A stretch of DNA of 64,000 nt from Chakrabartia godavariana (lineage in GTDB: Bacteria; Pseudomonadota; Alphaproteobacteria; Sphingomonadales; Sphingomonadaceae). A program made the position numbers and the translations under genes. Below are positions 54,225 to 62,787 of this stretch, in pieces. Position 1 is the first letter of the stretch, and each line of letters starts with the position of its first letter. The stretch lies in NCBI GenBank assembly GCA_005518185.1, contig RKSN01000002.1:850452-914451 (forward strand). The letters are read 5' to 3'. Under the pieces are notes generated by a model. The model was not told the DNA's origin. It worked only from the letters and a program-made list of their open reading frames with translations, and did no database searches.

Positions 54225-54244
54225 ATGCCAGCGCAGGCTGGCAT
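54225..54244. repeat. Short hairpin after the PaaI genes
   Basis: ATGCCAGCGCAGGCTGGCAT forms a stem of about eight base pairs followed by TTCTT on the plus strand. It may terminate the PaaI operon and resembles a further family of dispersed sphingomonad hairpins. Confidence 0.55.
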
Positions 54245-54272
54245 TTCTTAGATCCGACGTCCGTCTCCTCAT

Positions 54273-54358
54273 CGTCGCCCCGGACTTGATCCGGGGCTAG
54301 GCTTGGCGTCAGCGGCTCCAAAGAAAAGCCTGACCCCGTGTCAAGCACGGGGCGACGG
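54273..54358. repeat. Paired palindromic repeat, family C
   Basis: Left palindrome CCCCGGACTTGATCCGGGG (54278-54296), right palindrome CCCCGTGTCAAGCACGGGG (about 54334-54352), in inverted orientation, each flanked by TCGTCG or CGACGG ends. It lies between the convergent PaaI and DUF4345 genes and is built like family A but with a different sequence. Confidence 0.75.
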
Positions 54359-54370
54359 GATAAAGAGTGC

Positions 54371-54760
54371 TCAGGCCTTCTTCCAAACACCCCGCGCCCA
54401 AAGCAGGACGGCAACGCTGACCGCCTCCACGCCCATGGGGAAGGTGCCGCCGGGCGCCGGTCCATCGAGCAGGATCGAGACGACCCGGCCCAGGAGGGCA
54501 ATCCCGAACAGGAGCGCCGCACCGACCGCTGCCGATCCGCACCGCTTCCACGCGGCATAGGCGCAGAGCAGACCCACGGTCAGGAAGAATGACCCGAAGT
54601 CAGCGCGCACGCTGGCGCGGCCGATGAGATTGGCTGCATCCACCGCCGCCTGCAGGCCGAAACCTGCGGCCTGCGTTTCCAGATTGAGCCAGAAGCCGAG
54701 GCCCATCGCACCAAAGAACAGCGCCATCACGCCAACCAGAATCCGTGCTGCCAAAGTCAT
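54371..54760 (-). CDS. DUF4345-like small membrane protein
   Basis: A 129-residue protein with four hydrophobic helices (ARILVGVMALFFGAMGLGFW, then ADFGSFFLTVGLLCAYAAW, VGAALLFGIALLGRVVSILL, and VEAVSVAVLLWARGVW). Conserved RADFG and GRV residues match the DUF4345 pattern. The function is unknown. It is the last gene of the minus-strand unit that contains the serine hydrolase, an SDR and two acyl-CoA dehydrogenases, so it may support the same catabolic route. Confidence 0.7.
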   Translation of the reverse strand: MTLAARILVGVMALFFGAMGLGFWLNLETQAAGFGLQAAVDAANLIGRASVRADFGSFFLTVGLLCAYAAWKRCGSAAVGAALLFGIALLGRVVSILLDGPAPGGTFPMGVEAVSVAVLLWARGVWKKA

Positions 54761-54779
54761 GTCTTCTCCCCCCTTATTG

Positions 54780-55910
54780 TTATGCCGCCATCGCCTGCAT
54801 CACGGCCATCACGAGACCGAAGCCGCGCACGTCGCCTGACGTGGTGCCTTCCATCTTGTTCATGACATAGCTGTAGGTCGCGCGGTTCTGCATATCGATG
54901 ATGATGATCGACCCGCCATAGCCGCCCCAATAGCAGCACAGATCATTGGGCAGCGGCGTCATCCCGCCCGACAGGCCAAAGCCCAGCCCGAAGCGGACGG
55001 GGATGCCGAGGATGAGGTCGGTGCCCTCCACCTGGCATTCGAGCAGCTTGCGGCACCCCGCCTCCGACAGGAAGCGCTTGCCCTTGGCCATGCCACCATT
55101 GGCGAGAATGGTGTGAATCTCCGCCACCGATCGGGCATTGCCCGTGCCCCCGGCGGCCGGAATTTCCGCGCCGCGCCAGTCGCGGGTCCGCGTTTCCAGA
55201 ACGTCGACGCCCGGGTTCATCGCCATGTTCTTGACGAGGTCAGACGTCCCGCTTGATCCGATCGCGGCATTGGGCGGCGGCGGCAAAAGGTCCGCGACGC
55301 GGTGGTCTTCGGACGCGTCGAGCCCGATGTGGAAATCGGCGCCCATCGGTGCCGCAATTTCCTCGCGGAACACGGTGCCGAGCGATTTGCCGGTCACGCG
55401 GCGGACGACTTCGCCCACCAGATAGCCCTGCGTGACCGCATGATAGCCGGGCTGCGTCCCCGGCTCCCAGAACGGCGCTTGAGCCGCGAGCAGGCTGGTG
55501 CACTTGTCCCAGTCGTAGAAATCAGACTTCTGGAGCGGTTCCTTCCAGCCGGACAGACCCGCCGAATGGCTCATCAGATGGGCGACGGAGACGCCCGCCT
55601 TGCCGTTCGCCGCAAATTCGGGCCAGTAATGCACAACGGGCTTGGTGAAGTCGATCTCACCACGATCCGCCAGCAGCAGGGCCGTCAGCGCGGTCATCGT
55701 CTTGGTCGTCGAATAGACGTTGATGATCGTGTCAGCCTGCCACGGCCTGGTCTTTTCGGGGTCGGCATGGCCGCCCCAGATGTCGACGACGGTTTCCCCG
55801 TCAATCGTCGCGCAGAATGAGGCGCCGATATCGGCGCCGCTGGCGAGGTTCGCAGCAAGAACCTCCTTCACAGCAGCGAAGCGGTCTTGCGCGAACCCCT
55901 GCACGCTCAT
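54780..55910 (-). CDS. Serine hydrolase (class C beta-lactamase/esterase EstB type)
   Basis: A 376-residue beta-lactamase-fold hydrolase. The SxxK motif is STTK at residues 67-70, and the catalytic Tyr is probably in PGYHAVTQGYLVGEVV (YxN replaced by YHA). The C-terminal segment FGLGFGLSGGMTPLP and GGYGGSIIIIDMQN is typical of EstB-like esterases in catabolic clusters. No signal peptide is seen, which argues against a role in antibiotic resistance. An ester or lactone hydrolysis step is likely. The ATG overlaps the SDR stop (ATGA). Confidence 0.84.
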   Translation of the reverse strand: MSVQGFAQDRFAAVKEVLAANLASGADIGASFCATIDGETVVDIWGGHADPEKTRPWQADTIINVYSTTKTMTALTALLLADRGEIDFTKPVVHYWPEFAANGKAGVSVAHLMSHSAGLSGWKEPLQKSDFYDWDKCTSLLAAQAPFWEPGTQPGYHAVTQGYLVGEVVRRVTGKSLGTVFREEIAAPMGADFHIGLDASEDHRVADLLPPPPNAAIGSSGTSDLVKNMAMNPGVDVLETRTRDWRGAEIPAAGGTGNARSVAEIHTILANGGMAKGKRFLSEAGCRKLLECQVEGTDLILGIPVRFGLGFGLSGGMTPLPNDLCCYWGGYGGSIIIIDMQNRATYSYVMNKMEGTTSGDVRGFGLVMAVMQAMAA

Positions 55911-56701
55911 GCGTCGATCCCGCCTGATCCGATATTGGCGTGGGCAACGCCACCATCGACGGTGATCGTATCACCGACGACATAATTGCCCGCGTTGCTG
56001 GCAAGATAGATGGCGGCGGCGGCCATATCCTCGGCGATGCCAATCCGCTTGTTCGGGATGTTCTTCGCCACCGCATCGCCATGGTCGCGCGCCGCACGGT
56101 TCATGTCCGACGCAAAGGCGCCCGGCGCGATGGCGGTGACGTTGATCTGGTCCTGCACCAGCCGCGCCGCCATGCGCTTGGTCAGATAAAGGATCGCCGC
56201 CTTGGACGCGTGATAGCTGTAGGTCTCCCACGGGTTGAGGCGGATGCCGTCAATCGACCCGATGTTGATGACCTTGGCCGGCTGCGCCTGCGAGGCGGCG
56301 GCCTTCAGCTGCGGATAGAGCGCCTGCGTCAGGAAGAAGGGGCCCTTCACATTGAGGTCCATGACCTTGTCCCAGCCCACTTCGGGGAACTCCTCGAACG
56401 GCGCGCCCCAGGCGGCGCCCGCATTGTTGACGAGGATGTCGAGCTTTTCCTCCCGCTCCGCGAAGGCGGCGGCGAGCGCCTTGCACCCTTCGACCGAGGA
56501 CACGTCCATCGGAAGCGCGATGCAATTGGGGCCAAGTTCGGCCGCCGTCTCGTTGCACGAGTCCGCCTTGCGCGACGTGATGTAGACCTTTGCCCCTTGC
56601 GCGATGAAGCCTTCGGCGATGTGCTTGCCGAGGTTCTTCGACCCGCCTGTGACGAGCGCGACGCGGCCTTCGAGGCTGAACAGCTTTGCAATATCCATCA
56701 T
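55907..56701 (-). CDS. Short-chain dehydrogenase/reductase
   Basis: A 264-residue SDR. VALVTGGSKNLGKHIAEGFI is the nucleotide loop, NNAGAAWG the structural motif, INIGSIDGIR the Ser strand and YSYHASKAAILYLT the Tyr/Lys site. The start at 56701 overlaps the acyl-CoA dehydrogenase stop (TGATG), so it is coupled to it. By position it oxidises an alcohol or reduces a ketone of the same pathway; the substrate cannot be named. Confidence 0.86.
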   Translation of the reverse strand: MMDIAKLFSLEGRVALVTGGSKNLGKHIAEGFIAQGAKVYITSRKADSCNETAAELGPNCIALPMDVSSVEGCKALAAAFAEREEKLDILVNNAGAAWGAPFEEFPEVGWDKVMDLNVKGPFFLTQALYPQLKAAASQAQPAKVINIGSIDGIRLNPWETYSYHASKAAILYLTKRMAARLVQDQINVTAIAPGAFASDMNRAARDHGDAVAKNIPNKRIGIAEDMAAAAIYLASNAGNYVVGDTITVDGGVAHANIGSGGIDA

Positions 56702-57837
56702 CAATATCCGTTCATCTTGGCGAGCTTGTCGGCGTGAAAATAAAGGTCGCCGAACACTTCGTTCAGCGCGCGGTCGCGCTTCATGTAGAGGCCGATGTCA
56801 TAGGCATCCGTCATGCCCATGCCGCCGTGCATCTGCACGCCCTCACGGACGGCAAGATTGGTCGATTTTGCGGCCTTGGCCTTTGCGGCGGAGACGAACA
56901 TTTCGCCACGCGGATCGCCATTATCGAGCATCTGCTGCGCCTTGAGGACGATCGAACGCGCGCCTTCCATCTCACCGTAGAGATGCGCGGCACGGTGCTG
57001 CAGCGCCTGGAATTCGCCGATCAGCTTGCCGAACTGCTTGCGCTGCTTGAGGTAGGTGAAGGTCATGTCCATCGCGCCGGTGCCGACGCCGACCAGCTCC
57101 GCCGAAGCGCCGAGGCGACCGGCATTGAGGAGCCGCGTCAGCGGTTCCCACCCGGCATCGACTTCCCCGATGACAGCATCGGCGTCCACCTGCACGCCGT
57201 CCAGCGTCACCCGCGCGGACATGGAGGAATCGACCAGACGGTCGGCCTCCGCCGTCAGCCCGGCAGCCTCGCGCGGCACCGCGAACAGCGTGATGCCGGC
57301 CTCTTCCCCCGGCGCGCCGGCCGTGCGGGCAGAAACCAGCAGCATGTCGGCGACATGGCCGTGGACGACAAAGGTCTTGGTGCCGCTCAGCTTGAAGCCA
57401 TTGCCCGAACGTTCCGCCTTGAGCGCGGTCGCCGCCGGGTTGTGCTTCTTGCCTTCTTCGAGCGCGAGGCCGATCACAGCCTCTCCGCTGGCGATCTTCG
57501 GGAACCACTGCCCGCGCAGGTCCGCGCTTGCCGCCTTCAGCGCCTCGACGGCGGCCACTGCCGTCGTCAGGAAGGGCGATGGCGTCAGGTTCTTGCCGAT
57601 TTCCTCCAGCACGATCCCGGCTTCGACATGGCCAAGGCCAAGGCCGCCTTCAGCTTCGGGAATGAGGATGCCATTGAGGCCCATTTCGGCGAATTGCGAC
57701 CAGAGGTCACGCGCGAAACCGACCGGGTCCTTATTGTCCCGCAGCGCGCGCAGATGCTTGACCGAGCCGTTTTCGGCCAGGAACGGGGCGACGCTGTCTT
57801 TCAGCATCGTCTGGTCTTCGGTGTGGTACAGTCCCAT
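56701..57837 (-). CDS. Acyl-CoA dehydrogenase
   Basis: A 378-residue flavin dehydrogenase that inserts a 2,3-double bond into an acyl-CoA. FAEMGLNGILIPEAEGGLG is the N-terminal signature, LSGTKTFVVHGHVADMLLVS the beta-domain FAD region, and QMHGGMGMTDAYDIGLYMKR the C-terminal signature. The position that often carries the catalytic Glu could not be assigned with certainty. Together with the neighbouring ACAD it may form an alpha2beta2 heteromer, as in sterol side-chain degradation. Confidence 0.87.
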   Translation of the reverse strand: MGLYHTEDQTMLKDSVAPFLAENGSVKHLRALRDNKDPVGFARDLWSQFAEMGLNGILIPEAEGGLGLGHVEAGIVLEEIGKNLTPSPFLTTAVAAVEALKAASADLRGQWFPKIASGEAVIGLALEEGKKHNPAATALKAERSGNGFKLSGTKTFVVHGHVADMLLVSARTAGAPGEEAGITLFAVPREAAGLTAEADRLVDSSMSARVTLDGVQVDADAVIGEVDAGWEPLTRLLNAGRLGASAELVGVGTGAMDMTFTYLKQRKQFGKLIGEFQALQHRAAHLYGEMEGARSIVLKAQQMLDNGDPRGEMFVSAAKAKAAKSTNLAVREGVQMHGGMGMTDAYDIGLYMKRDRALNEVFGDLYFHADKLAKMNGY

Positions 57838-57840
57838 GGA

Positions 57841-59001
57841 TCAGGCCCCCGGCATTTCGAGAATGCGTTTCGACACGACGTTGAGCATGACTTCGCTCGT
57901 GCCGCCCTCGATGCTGTTCGCCTTGGTACGCAGCCAGGCGCGCGGGCGGGCGCCGCCATTGGTCCGGGCGCTTTCCCATTCCAGCGCGTCGGAGCCTCCG
58001 GCCGCCATGATGATCTCGTGCCGCTTCTTGTTCAGTTCGGTCCCGACATATTTCATCAGGTTGGAATAGGCCGGGTGCGCGCGCCCCGTCTTCCATTCAT
58101 CCATGAAGCGTTCGGAATGGGCGCGATAGGCCAGGTTTTCGACCTCGAACATCGCCATTTCCGCGCGCAGCACGGGATTGTCCTCCAGCACGTCGGCATA
58201 GAAAGAGCCGAGCGAGGCCATGCCGCCATCGCCGCCCATGCCAGAGATCATTTCGCGCTCATGCGCGAGCAGATATTTGGCAACATCCCAGCCACGGTTC
58301 AGTTCACCGACGATCTGGTGTTTGGGCACCACGACATTGTCGAAGAAGGTCTCGCAGAACGGCGACGCGCCCGAGATCAGCAGGATCGGCTTGGTCGACA
58401 CGCCCGGCGTGGTCATGTCGAACAGGAGGAAGCTGATGCCGTTATATTTGTCTTCCTTGTTGGTGCGGACGAGACAGAAAATCCAGTCCGCCTTGTCGGC
58501 ATAGCTCGTCCAGATCTTCTGGCCGTTGACGACCCAATGGTCGCCCTTGTCTTCGCCAAACGTCTGGAGCGAGACGAGGTCCGACCCCGAACCCGGTTCC
58601 GAATAGCCTTGGCACCAGCGGATTTCGCCGCGTGCGATCTGAGGCAGGTAATGCTTCTTCTGCTCTTCCGTCCCGAACTTCAGGAGTGCAGGGCCAAGCA
58701 TCCAGATGCCGAAGCTGTTGAGCGGGGAACGGCAGCCGAGCTTTGCCATTTCCTGCCGCAGGGCCTTCGTCTCTTCGGGCGACAGACCGCCGCCGCCATA
58801 GGCCTCGGGCCAGTCGGGCACGGTCCAGCCCTTGGCCGCCATCACTTCAAGCCACTGCTTCTGCGCGGGCGACGAAAAGACCCAGTTACGCCCACCCCAG
58901 CAGATGTCGTCATCGCCCTTCACGGGCTGACGCATTTCAGCGGGGCAATTGGCCTCCAGCCAGGCGCGCGTTTCGGTGCGGAAGGTTTCGAGATCAGTCA
59001 T
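57841..59001 (-). CDS. Acyl-CoA dehydrogenase
   Basis: A 386-residue acyl-CoA dehydrogenase. WCQGYSEPGSGSDLVSLQT is the FAD/substrate block, VNGQKIWTSYADKADWIFCL the next conserved strand, and NSIEGGTSEVMLNVVSKRIL the C-terminal motif. Only three bases separate it from the second ACAD gene. The start at 59001 is the first gene of the minus-strand unit, with a palindromic operator 46 bases upstream in the divergent gap. Confidence 0.88.
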   Translation of the reverse strand: MTDLETFRTETRAWLEANCPAEMRQPVKGDDDICWGGRNWVFSSPAQKQWLEVMAAKGWTVPDWPEAYGGGGLSPEETKALRQEMAKLGCRSPLNSFGIWMLGPALLKFGTEEQKKHYLPQIARGEIRWCQGYSEPGSGSDLVSLQTFGEDKGDHWVVNGQKIWTSYADKADWIFCLVRTNKEDKYNGISFLLFDMTTPGVSTKPILLISGASPFCETFFDNVVVPKHQIVGELNRGWDVAKYLLAHEREMISGMGGDGGMASLGSFYADVLEDNPVLRAEMAMFEVENLAYRAHSERFMDEWKTGRAHPAYSNLMKYVGTELNKKRHEIIMAAGGSDALEWESARTNGGARPRAWLRTKANSIEGGTSEVMLNVVSKRILEMPGA

Positions 59002-59046
59002 CGGCGTCTCCTATTTCTGGCCAACTCTGTAAGTCGCGGCGGGCGC

Positions 59047-59062
59047 TTGACGCAAGCGTCAA
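59047..59062. promoter_or_regulatory. LiuR-like operator 3 (ACAD/SDR)
   Basis: TTGACGCAAGCGTCAA, arms TTGACGC and GCGTCAA perfectly inverted around AA. It lies in the 156-base divergent gap between the acyl-CoA dehydrogenase unit and the SDR/GPH unit. The half-site TTGACG matches the ACGTCAA half-site of operator 1. Confidence 0.55.
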
Positions 59063-59157
59063 CTTGGAGCCCGTGCTTTCCGTAAGGGAAGTTCCGAACG
59101 CGTTGACCAAGCCGTTTCCGCCCGACAGGATGAGTCGCAAAGACAAAGGAGAGAGAG

Positions 59158-60003
59158 ATGAGATTCGCGGGAAAAACCGTCGTTATCACGGGTGCGGCCT
59201 CAGGGATTGGCAAGGCGACCTGCCTGCTGTTCGCTTCGGAAGGCGCGACCGTCATTGCGGGCGACATTGACGAAAAGGGCGGCGAGGATCTGGCCGCCAC
59301 GTCCAATGGCAAGATCTTCTTCAAGCGCACCGACGTGTGCAACACGGCCGACATCAAGGCGCTGATGGACTTTGCCGCAGAAAAGACCGGCGGCATCGAC
59401 GTCGTCTTCAACAATGCGGGTGCCGGGGGCGACAAGGCCCCGATCGAAGAGATCGAGCCCGAAGGCTGGGACCGGACGATGGACCTGCTACTGCGCTCCG
59501 TCGCGATGGGCGTGCGCTATGCGGTGCCGCACATGATCGGCCGTGAAGGGGCCGCCATCGTGAACACGGCAAGTGTCGCCGGGCTTGGTGCGGGCTATTC
59601 ACCCACTGCCTATGCGGTCGCCAAATGCGGCGTCATCCACCTGACCAAGGTCGGCGCGACCGACCTTGCCAAGCACAATATCCGCATGAACGCGATCTGC
59701 CCCGGCTTCATCCAGACCAACATCTTCGCATCGTCGATGGAGGTGCCAGAGGAAAAGCGCGATGAGGCGAACAAGATCATCTGGGAAATCGCCAACCACA
59801 CCCAGCCGGTAAAGCGCGGCGGGCGTCCGGAGGACATCGCGAACATGGTCGCCTTCCTCGCGTCGAAGGAAGCGGGATTCATCACCGGCACGCACTTTGT
59901 CGTCGATGGCGGCATCACGACCGGCCAGCCGCACAGCTGGAACCCGGAAGCGCCGGGTCTGTTCGACGCGCTGCAGGCCTATGTCGACGCGCCGCAGGGA
60001 TGA
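59158..60003 (+). CDS. Short-chain dehydrogenase/reductase
   Basis: A 281-residue SDR of classical type. TGAASGIGKATCLLFASEG is the nucleotide loop, NNAGAGGD the NNAG motif, and NTASVAGLGAGYSPTAYAVAK the Ser-Tyr-Lys site; PGFIQTNIF follows. A ribosome site (GGAGAGAGAG) precedes the ATG. A longer C-terminal tail (PHSWNPEAPGLFDALQAYV) distinguishes it from generic SDRs. It is coupled to the GPH symporter by an ATGA overlap and probably acts on the imported compound or a derivative. Confidence 0.86.
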   Translation: MRFAGKTVVITGAASGIGKATCLLFASEGATVIAGDIDEKGGEDLAATSNGKIFFKRTDVCNTADIKALMDFAAEKTGGIDVVFNNAGAGGDKAPIEEIEPEGWDRTMDLLLRSVAMGVRYAVPHMIGREGAAIVNTASVAGLGAGYSPTAYAVAKCGVIHLTKVGATDLAKHNIRMNAICPGFIQTNIFASSMEVPEEKRDEANKIIWEIANHTQPVKRGGRPEDIANMVAFLASKEAGFITGTHFVVDGGITTGQPHSWNPEAPGLFDALQAYVDAPQG

Positions 60004-61436
60004 CGGCGCCCGCTGAGGACCGGCTTCCGCTGCGGCTGAAGCTGGTCCACGGCATGGGCAGCATCGCCTATGGCGTAAAGGACAACGGTTTTTCGACCTT
60101 CCTGCTCCTGTTCTACAATCAGGTGCTGGGTCTGGACGCGCGGCTTGTATCGACCGCGCTTATGCTCGCGCTGTTCATCGACGCGTTCATCGATCCCTTT
60201 GTCGGGCATATGAGCGACCGGACCTATACGCGCTGGGGCAAGCGGCTTCCCTGGCTCTACATCGCGCCCATCCCGCTCGGCTTTGCCTGGCTCCTGCTGT
60301 GGGCGCCGCCCGAAGGGGCGCATGGCCACATCTTCCTTTATCTGCTGACGACGGCGGTGCTGGTGCGCGCGCTTGTGTCCTGCTGCGAAGTGCCCTCGGT
60401 CGCGCTCGTGCCGGAACTGACGCGCGACTATGACGAACGCACCGGCCTGATGCGGTTCCGCTATCTGTTCGCCTGGGCCGGCGGGCTCTTGATGCTGTTC
60501 CTCGCCTATCGCGTCTTCCTGCGGCCCGATGAAGGGCACCATGTCGGGCAGCTCAACCCGGACGGCTATTGGAACTATGGCCTGTTCGGCGGGCTTCTCA
60601 TCGCGCTGACCGTGCTCCTGTCGGCCGCGGGGCAACACCGGCGCGTTGCGGGGTGGCCCGACCAGAAGCCTGTTCCGACAAGCATTGGCCATGCCTTTGA
60701 CGAAATCAGGCAGTCGCTGTCCAATCGGGCCTTCCTGATCTTCGTGGCGGCGGCCGGGCTCGCCGTGGTGGGCCAAGGCACGACCTTTTCGATTTCAAAC
60801 TACCTCTATCTCTATGTCTGGAAGTTCGGCCAGTCCGCGTTCGACCTGTATCCCATCGTCCTGTTTTTGAGCGTGGTCGCCGCCTTCTTTTTGGTGGTCC
60901 CGCTCAACCGGCGCTGGGACAAGCCCCATACCGCAGCCTACGCCACGCTCCTCAGCATGGCGCTGTGGATGACGCCGTTTCTGCTGCGCCTGGCAGACCT
61001 GTGGCCCGAAGTGGGCAGCCCGGCGTCAACAGCGGCCATCTTCGTCTTCTTCTTCCTCGCCAACGCCTTTGGCGTGACCGTGATGATCTCCGCCTCATCG
61101 ATGATTGCCGACATCGTCGAAGACGCGCAGGTGAAGACAGGGCGCCGCACGGAAGGCATCTTCTTCGCCGGCAATTTCTTTGTGCAGAAATGCGCAACGG
61201 GGGTTGGCATCTTCATTTCGGGCATGATCATCAGCTGGGCCGGGCTGTCAGTGCAGACCGCCCCGGATGCCGTCAGCCCCGCCGTCATTGACCGGCTGAC
61301 GGCGGCCTATATTGCCATGGTCGTCGCAATGGCGCTGCTCTCCGCGCGCGTTTTCATCCGCTTTCCGATCCGCCGTCACGACCATGAAGCGCGCGTGCGG
61401 CAGCTTGCCGCAACGGCAAGTCCGAAAGGCGATTGA
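60000..61436 (+). CDS. MFS transporter of the GPH (sugar/organic:cation) family
   Basis: A 478-residue membrane protein with 12 helices. FIDAFIDPFVGHMSDRTYTR is the GPH/MelB signature, followed by WGKRLPWLYIAPIPLGFAW. Family members import sugars or, in sphingomonads and mycobacteria, other organic compounds with Na+ or H+. Its neighbours are acyl-CoA and alcohol-oxidising genes, so an organic substrate is more likely than a sugar. It overlaps the SDR stop by ATGA. Confidence 0.84.
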   Translation: MTAPAEDRLPLRLKLVHGMGSIAYGVKDNGFSTFLLLFYNQVLGLDARLVSTALMLALFIDAFIDPFVGHMSDRTYTRWGKRLPWLYIAPIPLGFAWLLLWAPPEGAHGHIFLYLLTTAVLVRALVSCCEVPSVALVPELTRDYDERTGLMRFRYLFAWAGGLLMLFLAYRVFLRPDEGHHVGQLNPDGYWNYGLFGGLLIALTVLLSAAGQHRRVAGWPDQKPVPTSIGHAFDEIRQSLSNRAFLIFVAAAGLAVVGQGTTFSISNYLYLYVWKFGQSAFDLYPIVLFLSVVAAFFLVVPLNRRWDKPHTAAYATLLSMALWMTPFLLRLADLWPEVGSPASTAAIFVFFFLANAFGVTVMISASSMIADIVEDAQVKTGRRTEGIFFAGNFFVQKCATGVGIFISGMIISWAGLSVQTAPDAVSPAVIDRLTAAYIAMVVAMALLSARVFIRFPIRRHDHEARVRQLAATASPKGD

Positions 61437-61467
61437 AGGGGCTGGAAATGCGCCCCGAAAGCTGACA

Positions 61468-61483
61468 GTGACGTAAACGTAAA
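61468..61483. promoter_or_regulatory. LiuR-like operator 4 (acyl-CoA dehydrogenase)
   Basis: GTGACGTAAACGTAAA lies between a possible -35 (CTGACA, 61462-61467) and -10 (CATAGA, 61484), 36 bases upstream of the acyl-CoA dehydrogenase ATG at 61504. Position between promoter elements is the usual placing for MerR-family operators. Confidence 0.6.
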
Positions 61484-61503
61484 CATAGAAGAGGACGACT
61501 CAG

Positions 61504-62787
61504 ATGGACTTCACCCTCACCGACCGTGAACGTTATTGGCGCGACCGCGTTAAGGCGCATATCGACCAGTATATCCGACCGCGGGTGAAGGATTATTACG
61601 CCGAGCAGGCCACCGGCGACCGCTGGAAAGTCCTTCAGGTCATCGAAGAGGAAAAGAAGCGCGCCAAGGCGGCGGGCATCTGGAACCTGTTCATGCCGCC
61701 CGTCGGCGCCAACCCGCATGTCGACACGACTGTCGAATTTGACGGCCCGATGCTGACCAACGTCGAATATGCCCTGTGCGCTGAGGAAATGGGCCGCGTC
61801 GGCATGTCGTCGGAAATCTTCAACTGCGCCGCGCCCGACACGGGCAATATGGAAGTGCTGAACCGCTATGGCACTGCCGAGCAGAAGAAGCAGTGGCTCA
61901 TTCCGCTGATGAACGGCGAGATCCGCTCCGCCTTCCTGATGACCGAACCGCAGGTCGCTTCGTCCGACGCGACCAACATCGAAACGCGCATCACGCGCGA
62001 TGGCGACCATTATGTCATCAACGGCCGCAAATGGTGGTCCTCAGGTGCTGGCGACCCGCGCTGCAAGATCGCGATCGTCATGGGCAAGACCGACACCGGC
62101 GCCCAGCGCCACCAGCAGCAGTCGCAGATCCTGATGCCGCTCGACGCGCCGGGCGTGAACATCCTGCGCCACCTGCCCGTCTTCGGCTATGACGACGCAC
62201 CGCACGGCCATATGGAAATCGAACTGAAGGACGTCCGTGTCCCGGCCGAGAACATCATCTATGGCGAAGGCCGTGGCTTCGAAATCGCGCAGGGCCGCCT
62301 CGGGCCGGGCCGCATCCACCACTGCATGCGCACCATCGGCGTTGCGGAAGAAGCGCTGGAAAAGATGTGCAAGCGCCTCACCTCCCGCGTCGCCTTCGGC
62401 AAGACGCTTGCCGAACAGACCGTCTGGCATGAGCGCATTGCGCGTGCCCGCATCGATCTGGAAATGACGCGCCTGCTCTGCCTCAAGGCCGCGCAGATGA
62501 TGGACACGGTCGGCAACAAGGCTGCGGCAGCCGAAATCGCCATGATCAAGGTGCAGGCGCCCAACATGGCGCTGAAGATCATCGACGATGCCATTCAGGC
62601 CCATGGCGGCGGCGGCGTGTCGGAAGACTATGGCCTGGCCTCAGCCTGGGCGCATCAGCGTACGCTGCGCCTCGCCGACGGTCCGGATGAAGTCCACAAC
62701 CGCGCCATCGCCCGCCTTGAACTCGGCAAATATGGCGCCGCGCGTCCGAAGGACCTGTCCTCGGGCGATCTGGCGGTGACACGATGA
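61504..62787 (+). CDS. Acyl-CoA dehydrogenase (ACAD10/11-like)
   Basis: A 427-residue acyl-CoA dehydrogenase. [20 protein letters not shown] is the flavin-binding block, [20 protein letters not shown] the next, and [20 protein letters not shown] the C-terminal signature. The gene is followed at once by a Zn-alcohol dehydrogenase and a phosphotransferase-type gene, a combination known for ACAD10/11-like systems that process hydroxyacyl-CoAs by phosphorylation. It overlaps the ADH gene by ATGA. Confidence 0.86.
   Translation: MDFTLTDRERYWRDRVKAHIDQYIRPRVKDYYAEQATGDRWKVLQVIEEEKKRAKAAGIWNLFMPPVGANPHVDTTVEFDGPMLTNVEYALCAEEMGRVGMSSEIFNCAAPDTGNMEVLNRYGTAEQKKQWLIPLMNGEIRSAFLMTEPQVASSDATNIETRITRDGDHYVINGRKWWSSGAGDPRCKIAIVMGKTDTGAQRHQQQSQILMPLDAPGVNILRHLPVFGYDDAPHGHMEIELKDVRVPAENIIYGEGRGFEIAQGRLGPGRIHHCMRTIGVAEEALEKMCKRLTSRVAFGKTLAEQTVWHERIARARIDLEMTRLLCLKAAQMMDTVGNKAAAAEIAMIKVQAPNMALKIIDDAIQAHGGGGVSEDYGLASAWAHQRTLRLADGPDEVHNRAIARLELGKYGAARPKDLSSGDLAVTR

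Noticed and set aside
54780-55910. Beta-lactamase resistance gene
   Set aside because: No signal peptide, YxN is replaced, and the neighbours are catabolic; an EstB-type esterase is more likely.
56686-59085. A 799-residue plus-strand open frame opposite two acyl-CoA dehydrogenases
   Set aside because: It mirrors the codon bias of the real minus-strand genes; no motif is recognisable.
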